Part shown: positions 15,951 to 23,438 of the stretch, one piece after another
How positions within the stretch are numbered: position 1 is the first letter of the stretch
Layout of the letters: every line of letters begins with the position of its first letter
Assembly (NCBI RefSeq): GCF_028532485.1
Contig: NZ_CP116942.1
Coordinates: 744,001 to 808,000, forward strand
DNA length: 64,000 bases
Reading direction: 5' to 3'
Origin: Iamia majanohamensis
GTDB lineage: Bacteria > Actinomycetota > Acidimicrobiia > Acidimicrobiales > Iamiaceae
The notes under the pieces: generated by a model
Database searches by the model: none
Seen by the model: only the letters and a program-made list of their open reading frames with translations
What the model was told of the DNA's origin: nothing
Program-made: the position numbers and the translations under genes

Positions 15951-16668
15951 CGACGACCACCTCCCACGGCCAGGCGGCGCGGGCTCGCACCGCGTCGGTG
16001 AGGACGGGCCCGTCGCCGCCGTCCTCGGTCTGGGAGCGGAAGCAGGCGACGGCCTGCGCCTTGGCCCGCCGGAGCGAGGGCGGCAGGTCGAGGCGACGCA
16101 GCGCCAGCCCGGCCAGCGCCTCCTCGTCGGCCCACTGCCAGAGCCACACGGGGTAGGAGAGCAGGCGGATGCCGGCCTCCTCGGCGACCGCTGCGGCCGC
16201 CCGCCCGGCGGCGTCGTGGTCCGGGTGGCCGTCGCCCCGCCAGGGCGCCACCAGCAGGGAGGCGCCGTCGACCCGGTCGCGCAGGGCGGCGACCAGCGCG
16301 TCGACCTCGTCGGCGACCTGCCCGTCGGCGAGGCCCAGGCGATCGACGGCCACCCGCCAGCCGAGGAGCCGCAGGGCCCGCTGCTGCTCCCGGCGGCGAC
16401 GACAGGCCAGGCCGGGCTGGTCGGGGTGGGACGCCTCGCCGTCGGTGACGGCCACGACCCGCACCTCCCGGCCCGCCGCCCCCATGGCCCCGACGAGCCC
16501 GCCGACGCCCAGCGTCTCGTCGTCGGGGTGGGGGGCGACGACCACGCAGCGGCCGGCGTCGCCCAGCACGCCCTCGAGCGGGGGCAGGCGGCGGATGCGC
16601 TCCTCCCAGCGGGCGTGGGGCGTCCGCGGGACGAGGGGGAAGGGGTGGGGGGCGACGGGGGCGGGCAC
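15934..16668 (-). CDS. PIG-L family N-acetylglucosaminyl deacetylase
   Basis: This 244-residue zinc-dependent deacetylase carries the family metal site VVAPHPDDETLGVGG (about 42-56, HPDDE motif) and the distal His in PWRGDGHPDHDAAG (about 130-143). Family members deacetylate GlcNAc in GlcNAc-PI, mycothiol precursors or other amino sugars. The GTG at 16668 is the only sensible start; the upstream sequence is low-complexity. It is the first gene of the operon deacetylase-methyltransferase-GT2-acyl-CoA-dehydrogenase-like, and all junctions overlap. It is not next to mycothiol genes, so a mycothiol role is unlikely here. Confidence 0.9.
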   Translation of the reverse strand: MPAPVAPHPFPLVPRTPHARWEERIRRLPPLEGVLGDAGRCVVVAPHPDDETLGVGGLVGAMGAAGREVRVVAVTDGEASHPDQPGLACRRRREQQRALRLLGWRVAVDRLGLADGQVADEVDALVAALRDRVDGASLLVAPWRGDGHPDHDAAGRAAAAVAEEAGIRLLSYPVWLWQWADEEALAGLALRRLDLPPSLRRAKAQAVACFRSQTEDGGDGPVLTDAVRARAAWPWEVVVDEPAP

Positions 16669-16829
16669 GAGCGGACCTCGGGGGCGGGGGCCCCCACCTG
16701 CCCCTCCGCCCGGGGGGCAAACGGCGATCACCCCCCGCCCGCCGACGTTCACCACACCGGGTGAACCCGGCGGGGCCGGCCCGTCGGCGTCGGCGGGCCG
16801 GGTGTCGAGGCCCGGAGGGGGTCGTTGCC

Positions 16830-16835
16830 TAGGCT
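16830..16835 (+). promoter_or_regulatory. -10 element of the DUF3263-LytR_C operon (leaderless)
   Basis: TAGGCT ends 7 nt before the GTG start at 16843. The rest of the 174-bp divergent region to the PIG-L gene shows no other clear site. Confidence 0.5.
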
Positions 16836-16842
16836 GTCGCCC

Positions 16843-17133
16843 GTGACCGACCTGGACACCGTGCCGCTGACCGATCGCGATCGCGCCATCCTCGACTTCG
16901 AGCGCTCCTGGTGGACCCGGGGCGGGGTCAAGGAGACCGCGATCGGCGAGGAGCTCGAGCTCTCCGCGTCGCGGTACTACGCCCTCCTGGCCGAGATCAT
17001 GGACATGCCCGCGGCCATGGACCACGACCCGCTCCTCGTCCGCCGCCTGCGGCGCCTGCGCGACGCCCGGCGCCGCAGCCGGGCCGCGGGGGCCGAGGCC
17101 GCCCGGGACGCCGACGCCGGGGGCCGCCCGTGA
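16843..17133 (+). CDS. DUF3263 domain protein
   Basis: This 96-residue protein matches the actinobacterial DUF3263 pattern: LTDRDRAILDFERSWWTRGGVKETAIGEELELSASRYYALLAEIMDMPAAMDHDPLLVRRLRRLRD. The centre resembles a helix-turn-helix (KETAIGEELELSASRYY), so DNA binding is possible, but the function is not established. It overlaps the LytR_C gene (GTGA). The same pair occurs in Mycobacterium tuberculosis as Rv0430-Rv0431. Confidence 0.85.
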   Translation: MTDLDTVPLTDRDRAILDFERSWWTRGGVKETAIGEELELSASRYYALLAEIMDMPAAMDHDPLLVRRLRRLRDARRRSRAAGAEAARDADAGGRP

Positions 17134-17693
17134 CCGCACCGGCCGGCGGGCGCGACGACGCCACCATCCGGGGCGCGGTCGTCCTCGTGGTGGCCATCGT
17201 CATCGGCCTGGCCCTCCTGGCGCGCACCGGTGGCGGCGGGTCCGACGAGGCGGCCACGACCACCGCTGCGGCCGCCACCGAGTCCACCGCCTTCGACGGC
17301 AGCACCACCGCGCCGCAGACCACGGCCGGTCCCATCAACTCCGCGTCGACCACCACCTCCGCGCCCGGCGCGACCGACACCCGCCCGCCCGGCGAGGTCT
17401 CGGTGCTCGTCCTCAACGGCACCACCGCCAACGTCGACGGCATCGCCGGCGACAACGAGTCCAAGATCACCGCCGCGGGCTACACCAGCGCCGGGGCCAC
17501 GGGCGCGGATGCCGACCTCACCACCACCACCATCTACGCCCCGGCCGACCTCCAGGCCGACGCCGAGGCCATCAAGGCCGTGCTCGGCATCCCCGACGCG
17601 GCCATCGAGGAGCCCCCGGCCGAGTCGCCCGGCCCGGGCAGCGACCAGGCCGACATCGTGGTGGTCATCGGCGACGACGCCGCCGGCGGCTGA
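17130..17693 (+). CDS. LytR C-terminal domain membrane protein
   Basis: This 187-residue protein has one N-terminal membrane segment (GAVVLVVAIVIGLALLA, about 15-31) and a Thr/Ser/Pro-rich linker (about 38-85). A LytR_C domain follows: VSVLVLNGTTANVDGIAGDNESKITAAGY, continuing to DADLTTTTIYAPADLQADAEAIKAVLGI. The C-terminal domain would lie outside the membrane. Its M. tuberculosis counterpart by context is VirR (Rv0431), which affects vesicle release and cell-wall integrity; sharing that role is inference. It is translationally coupled to the DUF3263 gene and convergent with otsA (27 bp). Confidence 0.85.
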   Translation: MTAPAGGRDDATIRGAVVLVVAIVIGLALLARTGGGGSDEAATTTAAAATESTAFDGSTTAPQTTAGPINSASTTTSAPGATDTRPPGEVSVLVLNGTTANVDGIAGDNESKITAAGYTSAGATGADADLTTTTIYAPADLQADAEAIKAVLGIPDAAIEEPPAESPGPGSDQADIVVVIGDDAAGG

Positions 17694-17720
17694 CCCTCCC
17701 TCGCTGCGGCGGGGCCCCGA

Positions 17721-19088
17721 TCAGACCTGGGCCTGCTGGTCGGCGAACCACCGGGCCGGGGTCCGCTCGGCCACCACCCGGCGCAGCCGAGCGGCCCGCT
17801 CGGCCCGCTCCTCGGCGCCCATGGCCAGGGCCCGGTGGAGGCTGCCGGCCGCGGCGACCACGTCCCACGCGTCGATGGGCACCACGTCGTCGGCCAGCTC
17901 GTCCCAGGCCCCCGCCCCCTCGCTGAGCAGCAGCACCGCGTCGCGCTCGTTCAGCAGGACGCTCTCCTTGGCCACCAGGTTGAGCCCGTCGCGGATGGGG
18001 TTGACCACCACGGCGTCGGCCCGGCGCAGGGCGGCCACCGAGCGCAGGTAGTCGTCGTCGGGCTCGTAGACGATCGGCGTCCAGCCCTCGGTGCCCCAGC
18101 GCTCGTTCACCTCGGCGATGGTGCGGTCGACGTCCTCGCGGTAGCGGCGGTAGGCCTCCACCCCCTCCCGGGACGGGTAGACGAAGGCGCCGAACACGAC
18201 CCGGCCCCGCCACTCGGGCCGGCTGGCCAGGAGGTGGTCGAAGGCGAGGAAGCCGCGGAGGATGTTCTTCGACAGCTCGATGCGGTCGACCCGCACGAGG
18301 AAGGCCCGGTCGCCCACGAGGCCGTCGAGGCGGGCCAGGGCCTCGCCGCAGGCCGGTGCGGCGGTGCTGGAGGCCAGGTCGGCGGGGTCGGGCCCGAGGG
18401 GGGAGACGAAGGTGGTGAGCTCGTGGCCCACGGCCCGGGCACAGCCCCGCGCCGCCGCCGCCCACCGCTCCGAGTGGAAGCCGCAGGCCGCGTGGGCGGC
18501 CAGCCCGCCCATGAGCTCGGCCCGCACCGCCTCGGGGAGCACGGCCAGCTCGGCCGGGCGGGCGAACGGGGTGTGGCTGAAGTGCACGCACACCAGGTCG
18601 GGACGTCGCTCCGCCAGGGCCGCCGCCACCAGCGTGAGGTGGTAGTCCTGCACCAGCACCACCGCCCCCTCGGGCGCGAGGTCGGCCACGGCCTCGGCGA
18701 AGGCCAGGTTCACCCGGCGGTAGGCCCCCCACGCCGCGAACCAGGTCGCGTCGAAGGTGGGCTCCCGGAAGTGGTCGAGCATCCCGTGGTGGGCGAACCA
18801 CAGCGTCCGGTTGCTGACGACGTCGTAGGCCTGGCGCAGGTCCTCGGGGTCGAGAGCCACGGTCCGCACGCGCAGGCCGTCGGCCTCGACCACGCCGGAC
18901 GCCGAGGCCTCCCGGTCCTCCTCGGAGAGGGCGGCCGCCACCCACGTCGTCGACGTCCCGGCCACCAGCGGCGCCAGGCCCGACACCAGCCCGCCGGCGC
19001 CCCTCCGGCCCTCGAGGGCCCCGTCGGGACCCCGCCGGAAGCTGACGGGACCCCGGTTGGAGACGATGACGGTCGCGCGCTCGGCCAC
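17721..19088 (-). CDS. otsA: Trehalose-6-phosphate synthase (GT20)
   Basis: OtsA makes trehalose 6-phosphate from a nucleoside-diphosphate glucose and glucose 6-phosphate. The 455-residue protein starts VAERATVIVSNRGPVSFRR (substrate loop) and contains GAGGLVSGL, VVLVQDYHLTLVA (about 137-149), FSHTPFARPAEL (about 170-181), FLVRVDRIELSKNILRGFLAF (about 264-284, the phosphate-binding R and K) and VNPIRDGLNLVAKE (about 373-386). The GTG at 19088 is chosen because a TACCGT hexamer lies 7 nt upstream and homology starts there. No otsB phosphatase gene is adjacent. Confidence 0.93.
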   Translation of the reverse strand: MAERATVIVSNRGPVSFRRGPDGALEGRRGAGGLVSGLAPLVAGTSTTWVAAALSEEDREASASGVVEADGLRVRTVALDPEDLRQAYDVVSNRTLWFAHHGMLDHFREPTFDATWFAAWGAYRRVNLAFAEAVADLAPEGAVVLVQDYHLTLVAAALAERRPDLVCVHFSHTPFARPAELAVLPEAVRAELMGGLAAHAACGFHSERWAAAARGCARAVGHELTTFVSPLGPDPADLASSTAAPACGEALARLDGLVGDRAFLVRVDRIELSKNILRGFLAFDHLLASRPEWRGRVVFGAFVYPSREGVEAYRRYREDVDRTIAEVNERWGTEGWTPIVYEPDDDYLRSVAALRRADAVVVNPIRDGLNLVAKESVLLNERDAVLLLSEGAGAWDELADDVVPIDAWDVVAAAGSLHRALAMGAEERAERAARLRRVVAERTPARWFADQQAQV

Positions 19089-19095
19089 ACCTCGG

Positions 19096-19101
19096 ACGGT
19101 A
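19096..19101 (-). promoter_or_regulatory. -10 element of otsA (leaderless)
   Basis: TACCGT on the minus strand is separated by 7 nt from the GTG start at 19088. Confidence 0.5.
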
Positions 19102-19106
19102 GTGCC

Positions 19107-19275
19107 GTCGTCGTCGTCACTCGCTCGCTGCGCTCGCTCCGTTCCGACGAGCTGAGGGGGCTCGCTGCGCTCGCGCCGAAGCCCTCCCAGCGGTCGAAGG
19201 CTCGTCCCTCGCCTCCGCCCGCTTCGTGTGGGGGAGACCCCCACACCCCCAGCGGCTGGCGCCGGGCGAAGCGCT
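19107..19275. repeat. Dispersed structured repeat R2
   Basis: This intergenic element aligns with R3 over its whole length. It starts with TCG units and TCACTCGCTCGCTGCGCTCG. A GAGGGGGCTCGCTGCGCTCGC block follows (from 19154), then GGCTCGTCCCTCGC (from 19199), then a perfect 9-bp hairpin with AGA loop (19226-19246), then CCCCCAGCGGCTG and GCCGGGCG. It fills most of the 265 bp between otsA and glycerate kinase. No gene is seen in it. Confidence 0.75.
19226..19246. repeat. Hairpin of repeat R2
   Basis: GTGTGGGGG-AGA-CCCCCACAC is a perfect 9-bp stem. The equivalent hairpin in R3 (23537-23555) keeps the AGA loop and pairing but uses different stem bases, which suggests the structure itself is maintained. 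Confidence 0.7.
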
Positions 19276-19353
19276 CCACGCTCGTGGTCGCCTTCTCGAG
19301 CCAGGAGGTTCGCTGCGGGGGCCTGCGAACCCGTGTCCGCGAGGATGGGGTCG

Positions 19354-20346
19354 ATGCGCGTCGTGGCCGCTCCTGACAAGTTCCGAGGCACGGCGACCGC
19401 GGCCGAGGTGGCGGCGGCCGTCGGGCGCGCCGCGACCGCAGCCGGGTGGGACTGCGACGAGGTGCCCCTCGCCGACGGGGGTGAGGGCACCCTCGAGGTC
19501 CTGGGCGGGCCCAACCGGACGAGCCTCGTCACCGGACCCCTGGGCGACCCCGTGGAGGCGGCCTGGCGGCTGCGGCGCGGGACCGCCGTCGTCGAGTCGG
19601 CCCGGGCCTCGGGGCTCGAGCTGGTCGGCGGGGCCGAGGGCAACGACGCCGTGTCGGCCTCCACCTACGGCACCGGCGAGCTCATCGCCACCGCCGTCGA
19701 GCTGGGGGCCCGCCGCGTCATCGTGGCCCTGGGCGGCTCGGCCACCACCGACGGCGGCCTGGGCGCCCTGCGCGCCCTGCACCCCGTGCAGCGCCTGCGG
19801 GCCATCGACCTGGTGGTCGCCTCCGACGTCCGCACCCGCTTCACCGACGCGGCCGAGGTGTTCGGACCCCAGAAGGGGGCCACGCCGGCCCAGGTCGAGC
19901 TGCTGCGCCGCCGCCTCGAGCGGCTGGCCCAGATCTACCTGGAGGACCACGGGGTCGACGTCACCGACATCGACGGGGCCGGCGCCGCCGGGGGCCTGGC
20001 CGGGGGGCTGGCCGCGGTGGGCGCCGAGGTCGTCTCCGGGTTCGACCTCCTGGCCGACGAGCTCGCCCTCGACGAGGTGGTCGAGGGGGCCGACCTGGTC
20101 GTCACCGGCGAGGGGTTCGTCGACGCCCAGTCCTTCGACGGCAAGGTCGTGGGCGGCGTGGTCGAGCTGGCCGCCTCGCTCGACGTGCCCGTCCTCGTCG
20201 TGGCCGGCCAGGTGTTCGACGGCCTCGAGGAGCGCATCGACGCCGAGGCCCTCGTCGACCGCGTCGGCGACGAGGCCGCCCGCACCGACACCGTCGCCTC
20301 GGTCGAGGCCGTGGTGGCCGAGCGCCTCCGGGCCTGGGGCGGCTGA
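19354..20346 (+). CDS. Glycerate kinase
   Basis: This 330-residue protein belongs to the glycerate 2-kinase family (GlxK/GarK type), which phosphorylates D-glycerate to 2-phosphoglycerate. Visible signatures are MRVVAAPDKFRGTATAAEVA at the N-terminus, PLADGGEGTLEVL (about 41-53), LGGSATTDGGLGAL (about 126-139), DGAGAAGGLAGGL (about 206-218) and VVTGEGFVDAQSFDGKVVGG (about 248-267). It is shorter than the usual 370-380, with the shortening mainly in the central part. The ATG at 19354 is preferred over 19345, because homology starts there and a GAGGA motif lies 8 nt upstream. Confidence 0.9.
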   Translation: MRVVAAPDKFRGTATAAEVAAAVGRAATAAGWDCDEVPLADGGEGTLEVLGGPNRTSLVTGPLGDPVEAAWRLRRGTAVVESARASGLELVGGAEGNDAVSASTYGTGELIATAVELGARRVIVALGGSATTDGGLGALRALHPVQRLRAIDLVVASDVRTRFTDAAEVFGPQKGATPAQVELLRRRLERLAQIYLEDHGVDVTDIDGAGAAGGLAGGLAAVGAEVVSGFDLLADELALDEVVEGADLVVTGEGFVDAQSFDGKVVGGVVELAASLDVPVLVVAGQVFDGLEERIDAEALVDRVGDEAARTDTVASVEAVVAERLRAWGG

Positions 20347-20384
20347 GCCGACCGCAGGGACCCCGGCCGGTCGCGGCCGACCGG

Positions 20385-20390
20385 TACGCT
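20385..20390 (+). promoter_or_regulatory. -10 element of the AI-2E family permease gene (leaderless)
   Basis: TACGCT lies 6 nt before the ATG start at 20397. Confidence 0.45.
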
Positions 20391-20396
20391 CGCCCC

Positions 20397-21734
20397 ATGG
20401 AGGAGCGCCTGGCCAGGATCGGCCGCACGGCCTGGTGGCTCTCCGGCATCGTCGTGGTCGTCGTCGTGGTCGGCCTGCTGGGCTGGGTCTTCCGGGTCAT
20501 CTTCCCGCCGCTGATCCTCGCCGGCGCCCTGGTCTTCCTGCTCAACCCCATCGTGAACCTGCTCGAGCGGCGGAACGTGCCCCGGCTGCTCGGGACCTTC
20601 GCCGCCTTCGGGATCGTGCTCGTGCTCTTCGCCGGGCTCGGCGCAGTGCTCTACCCGCTGGTGTCCAACCAGGCCCAGGAGGTGTCCGAGCGCGTGCCCG
20701 AGCTGCGCGACGACGCCGAGGAGTGGATCAACGACCTCTCCGCCCGCTCGGACCGCGACGACTGGCCCTTCCACGTCCCCTCGGTCCAGGAGCTGGAGGA
20801 CCAGACCACGCCGGCCGAGGACCAGGACGTCGGCGAGCAGGTCGCGACCCTCAGGGAGTACGGGGCGCAGGTCTTCCACGTCGGGATCATCTTCCTGCTG
20901 GGGCCGATCCTGGCCTTCTACCTGCTCGTCGACCTGCCCGACGTCCGCACCCGCGTCGAGGAGCTGGTGCCCCAGCGCAACAAGCGCGAGGTCCTCTTCC
21001 TCGCCCACCGGCTGCACATGGCCATCGGCGGGTTCTTCCGCGGCCAGCTGGCCGTCGCCTTCATCGTGGGCGTCCTCGTCTCGATGGGGCTGTGGGCCAT
21101 CGGGCTGCCGCTGTGGCTGGTGGTCGGGATGATCGCCGGCCTGTTCAACATGATCCCGCTGATCGGCCCGTGGGTCGGGGCCATCCCCGGCATCGCCGTC
21201 GCCCTCGCCACCCGGGACATCAAGACCGCCGTCCTGGTCGCGGTGGTGATGGTCGTGGTCCAGCAGATCGACAACCACCTCATCACCCCGACGGTGATGC
21301 GCCGGGCGGTCCAGCTGCACCCCGCCGCGGTGATGATGGCCCTCCTCGCCTGGGGCACCGTCGGCGGCTTCCTCGGGCTGCTGCTCGCCGTGCCCCTCAC
21401 CGCCACGATCAAGATCGTCTCCGGCCACCTCTGGCGGAAGTGGGTGGTCGGCGTGTCGGTGCCGGGGCTCGACGAGCCCTACCCCGACCGGTCCGGGCCC
21501 TCCCACGAGGACCTGCCCGACGAGGAGCTGCCCCTCGGCGAGGCCGAGGAGCTGGCGGCGGAGCTCGCCCACGACGCCGAGGTCGACGCCGAGGCCCGGG
21601 CGGCCGCCACCGCGGGCTCCTCCCGCACCGTCGTCCTCGACGGGGCCCCGGCGCCGACGGCCCCGCCCGGGTCGCGGCCCGCCACCGGCGACGACGGCCC
21701 CACGGCCCGGCGCCCCGGACCGGCCCCCGCCTGA
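20397..21734 (+). CDS. AI-2E family transporter (TqsA/PerM family membrane protein)
   Basis: This 445-residue integral membrane protein has two N-terminal membrane segments (about 13-50), another at about 66-85, a soluble loop with charged residues (about 90-150), then a second group of segments (about 155-345). The family signature GMIAGLFNMIPLIGPWVGAIPG lies at about 243-264. Members export or exchange diverse solutes; AI-2 transport is only known for TqsA, so the substrate is open. The last 90 residues form an acidic cytoplasmic tail (EDLPDEELPLGEAEELAAEL) followed by a Pro-rich end. The next gene (MoaD-like) has its own promoter, so the two are probably not cotranscribed. Confidence 0.85.
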   Translation: MEERLARIGRTAWWLSGIVVVVVVVGLLGWVFRVIFPPLILAGALVFLLNPIVNLLERRNVPRLLGTFAAFGIVLVLFAGLGAVLYPLVSNQAQEVSERVPELRDDAEEWINDLSARSDRDDWPFHVPSVQELEDQTTPAEDQDVGEQVATLREYGAQVFHVGIIFLLGPILAFYLLVDLPDVRTRVEELVPQRNKREVLFLAHRLHMAIGGFFRGQLAVAFIVGVLVSMGLWAIGLPLWLVVGMIAGLFNMIPLIGPWVGAIPGIAVALATRDIKTAVLVAVVMVVVQQIDNHLITPTVMRRAVQLHPAAVMMALLAWGTVGGFLGLLLAVPLTATIKIVSGHLWRKWVVGVSVPGLDEPYPDRSGPSHEDLPDEELPLGEAEELAAELAHDAEVDAEARAAATAGSSRTVVLDGAPAPTAPPGSRPATGDDGPTARRPGPAPA

Positions 21735-21770
21735 CCCGACGGCACCCGACGGCCGGCCCGGGCGCGCCGC

Positions 21771-21776
21771 TACGCT
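21771..21776 (+). promoter_or_regulatory. -10 element of the MoaD/ThiS-like gene
   Basis: TACGCT about 71 nt before the MoaD-like start fits the -10 pattern of other genes here. This gene also has an AGGAG Shine-Dalgarno (21830s), so it would have a conventional leader of about 65 nt. Confidence 0.35.
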
Positions 21777-21847
21777 CCTCCCCGCACCCGGACCCCGGGT
21801 GCGGCGCCGCCGAGCGGCGCACCGCCCAGCAGGAGCAGTCCCCACCG

Positions 21848-22144
21848 ATGAGCGTCACCGTCCGCGTCCCGACCACCTTGAGGACCCTCACCGCCGGGTC
21901 GGCCGAGGTGTCGGTCGACGGCAGCACCGTCGCCGAGGTCCTCGACGGCCTGGAGGGCACCCACCCGGGGTTCAAGGAGCGCCTGCTCGACGACGGTGGC
22001 CAGCTGCGCCGCTTCGTGAACGTCTTCGTCGCCGACGACGACGTGCGCTTCCTCCAGGGCCTCGACACCCCGGTCCCCGACGGCGAGACGGTCGCGATCA
22101 TCCCCGCGGTGGCCGGCGGGTCGTCGCCCTCACTCGTTCGCTAG
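21848..22144 (+). CDS. MoaD/ThiS family ubiquitin-like sulfur carrier with C-terminal extension
   Basis: This 98-residue beta-grasp protein reads MSVTVRVPTTLRTLTAGSAEVSV at the start and DGETVAIIPAVAGG near the end, like MoaD, ThiS and mycobacterial CysO. Such carriers end in Gly-Gly, which is adenylated and converted to a thiocarboxylate. Here the GG is followed by SSPSLVR. These codons come from repeat R3, and the TAG stop comes from the first bases of the IS110 element. The carrier would therefore need a protease to expose GG, or be inactive. No adenylating partner (MoeB/ThiF type) or JAMM protease is adjacent. It may serve cysteine, thiamine or molybdopterin synthesis. Confidence 0.85.
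   Translation: MSVTVRVPTTLRTLTAGSAEVSVDGSTVAEVLDGLEGTHPGFKERLLDDGGQLRRFVNVFVADDDVRFLQGLDTPVPDGETVAIIPAVAGGSSPSLVR
22121..22141. repeat. Dispersed repeat R3, left part (interrupted by IS110)
   Basis: TCGTCGCCCTCACTCGTTCGC matches the beginning of R2. The remainder of the repeat resumes at 23439 after the insertion element. Joining the two parts gives a 35-bp segment that aligns to R2 19117-19151 without gaps at 29 of 35 positions. Confidence 0.75.
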
Positions 22145-22152
22145 CAGTGATG

Positions 22153-22340
22153 CTGGTGGGTGGGAGCTCCGGGCTCGGGTCTGCCTCTGTCGCTGGCTGG
22201 CTTCGTGTCCTTTGAGCGATCTGGCGTCTTGGTGCCCGGAGCTCCCGTTGCACTCACCGGTCGAGCGTCCGTGACCTCATAGGAGCCTGCGCTACCAGGC
22301 GCCCATCACTGTCTTGTCCGCTGTCTCGGCGGGTGCGTGC
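22153..22340 (+). ncRNA. Candidate IS110 bridge RNA in the left end
   Basis: A perfect 13-bp stem (22162-22174 with 22234-22246) closes a 59-nt loop holding CTCTGTCGC (22185-22193; 7/9 match to the left target plus core, 22133-22141) and TGAGCGAT (22213-22220; exact complement of the first 8 bases of the right target, 23439-23446). Downstream, CATAGGAGC (22278-22286) equals the right end of the element plus core (23430-23438), and CATCACTG (22304-22311) is complementary to 22145-22152 in the left end. A GCCTG/CAGGC hairpin lies between these two. This is the expected target loop then donor loop order of IS621-type bridge RNAs. RNA ends are approximate. Confidence 0.7.
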
Positions 22341-22378
22341 CACCACCCCCTGACAGTTGGAAAGAGAAGGTGATGACG

Positions 22379-23434
22379 ATGACCACCATCGCAGACGCGA
22401 CGGTGTTGGTGACCGTTGGTGTGGACACCCATGCCGATGCCCATGTGGCTGCGGTGCTCGACGAGCGGGGTGTCTTGGTCGGGACCCGGTCGTTTCCCTC
22501 GACACGGGCCGGGCATGGCCAGCTGGTGATCTGGGCTGCGGGCTTCGGTCGACCCGAGGCGTTCGGTGTGGAGGGGACCGGGGCGTGGGGTGCGGGTCTG
22601 GCCCGTCACCTCGGCGCCCTGGGCTACGTGGTGGTCGAGGTCGATCGCCCGGATCGCACCGATCGGTACCACCGGGGCAAGACCGACGTCTTCGACGCAG
22701 AAGCGGCGGCCCGGGCGGTGCAGTCAGGGCGGGCGACCACCGTCCCCAAAGCGCGCAACGGGCTGGTGGAGGCCATCCGGGTCCTGCGGGTGGCACGGGG
22801 CTCAGCGGTCGGGGACCGGGCCGGGGCGATCAACCGGCTCAAGAGCCTTGTGTCCACCGCACCAGATGACCTGCGGGACCGGTTGCGCAACCTCGACAAC
22901 CAGACCCTGGTCAGGATCTGCGCCGGGTTCCGCCCCTGCGGGGTCACCGATCCCCTCAATGCCACCAAGCACGCCCTGCGGTCCCTGGCCCGCCGCATCA
23001 CCCAGCTCACAGACGAGATCGATGACCTCGATGCCCAGCTCGAGCCGCTCGTGACCGCCGCCGCACCACCCGCTCTGCTGGAACGGGTCGGGGTCGGCAT
23101 CGACGTCGCTGGCCAGCTGCTGGTCACCGCCGGCGACAACCCCGACCGGCTCCACAGCCCAGGAGCCTTCGCCATGCTCTGCGGCGTCGCCCCCATCCCC
23201 GTCGCCTCGGGCAAGACCAGCACCCACCGTCTCAACCGCGGCGGTGACCGCGCCGCCAACGCAGCGATCTACCGCATCGCGTTGTGTCGCATGCGCTGGG
23301 ATCCCGACACCCAGGCCTACATCGCCAAGAAGATCGCCGAGGGCAAGACCAAGCGGGGCGCCATCAGATGCCTCAAGCACCACATCTCCCGAGAGATCTA
23401 CAAAGACCTCCGACCCCCCACTTGCCATCCATAG
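22379..23434 (+). CDS. IS110-family transposase (bridge-RNA-guided recombinase)
   Basis: This 351-residue recombinase has an N-terminal RuvC-like DEDD domain: [14 protein letters not shown] (first Asp), [14 protein letters not shown] (Glu), and [23 protein letters not shown] (two Asp). A central coiled coil follows ([22 protein letters not shown], about 204-225). The C-terminal Tnp20 domain has [40 protein letters not shown] with the catalytic Ser region, and [22 protein letters not shown]. The ATG at 22379 is 8 nt after a GAGAAGG Shine-Dalgarno; 22373 is the alternative. The reading frame is intact, so the element may be active. Confidence 0.93.
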   Translation: MTTIADATVLVTVGVDTHADAHVAAVLDERGVLVGTRSFPSTRAGHGQLVIWAAGFGRPEAFGVEGTGAWGAGLARHLGALGYVVVEVDRPDRTDRYHRGKTDVFDAEAAARAVQSGRATTVPKARNGLVEAIRVLRVARGSAVGDRAGAINRLKSLVSTAPDDLRDRLRNLDNQTLVRICAGFRPCGVTDPLNATKHALRSLARRITQLTDEIDDLDAQLEPLVTAAAPPALLERVGVGIDVAGQLLVTAGDNPDRLHSPGAFAMLCGVAPIPVASGKTSTHRLNRGGDRAANAAIYRIALCRMRWDPDTQAYIAKKIAEGKTKRGAIRCLKHHISREIYKDLRPPTCHP

Positions 23435-23438
23435 GAGC

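Larger units (their letters stand above)
22142..23438 (+). mobile_element. IS110-family insertion sequence
   Basis: The element is about 1297 bp, with one transposase gene, a 237-bp non-coding left end and only four bases after the transposase stop. No terminal inverted repeats or long target duplications are seen, as expected for IS110. The dinucleotide GC is found at both junctions (22140-22141 and 23437-23438). Removing the element restores a repeat copy colinear with R2. Length, layout and boundaries fit the IS110 group, in which the left end encodes the bridge RNA. Boundaries were deduced by alignment and are accurate to a few bases. Confidence 0.85.

Noticed and set aside
22337-22378. 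Upstream start for the IS110 transposase
   Set aside because: The extra residues MPPPPDSWKEKVM are not IS110-like, while GAGAAGG gives correct spacing to 22379.
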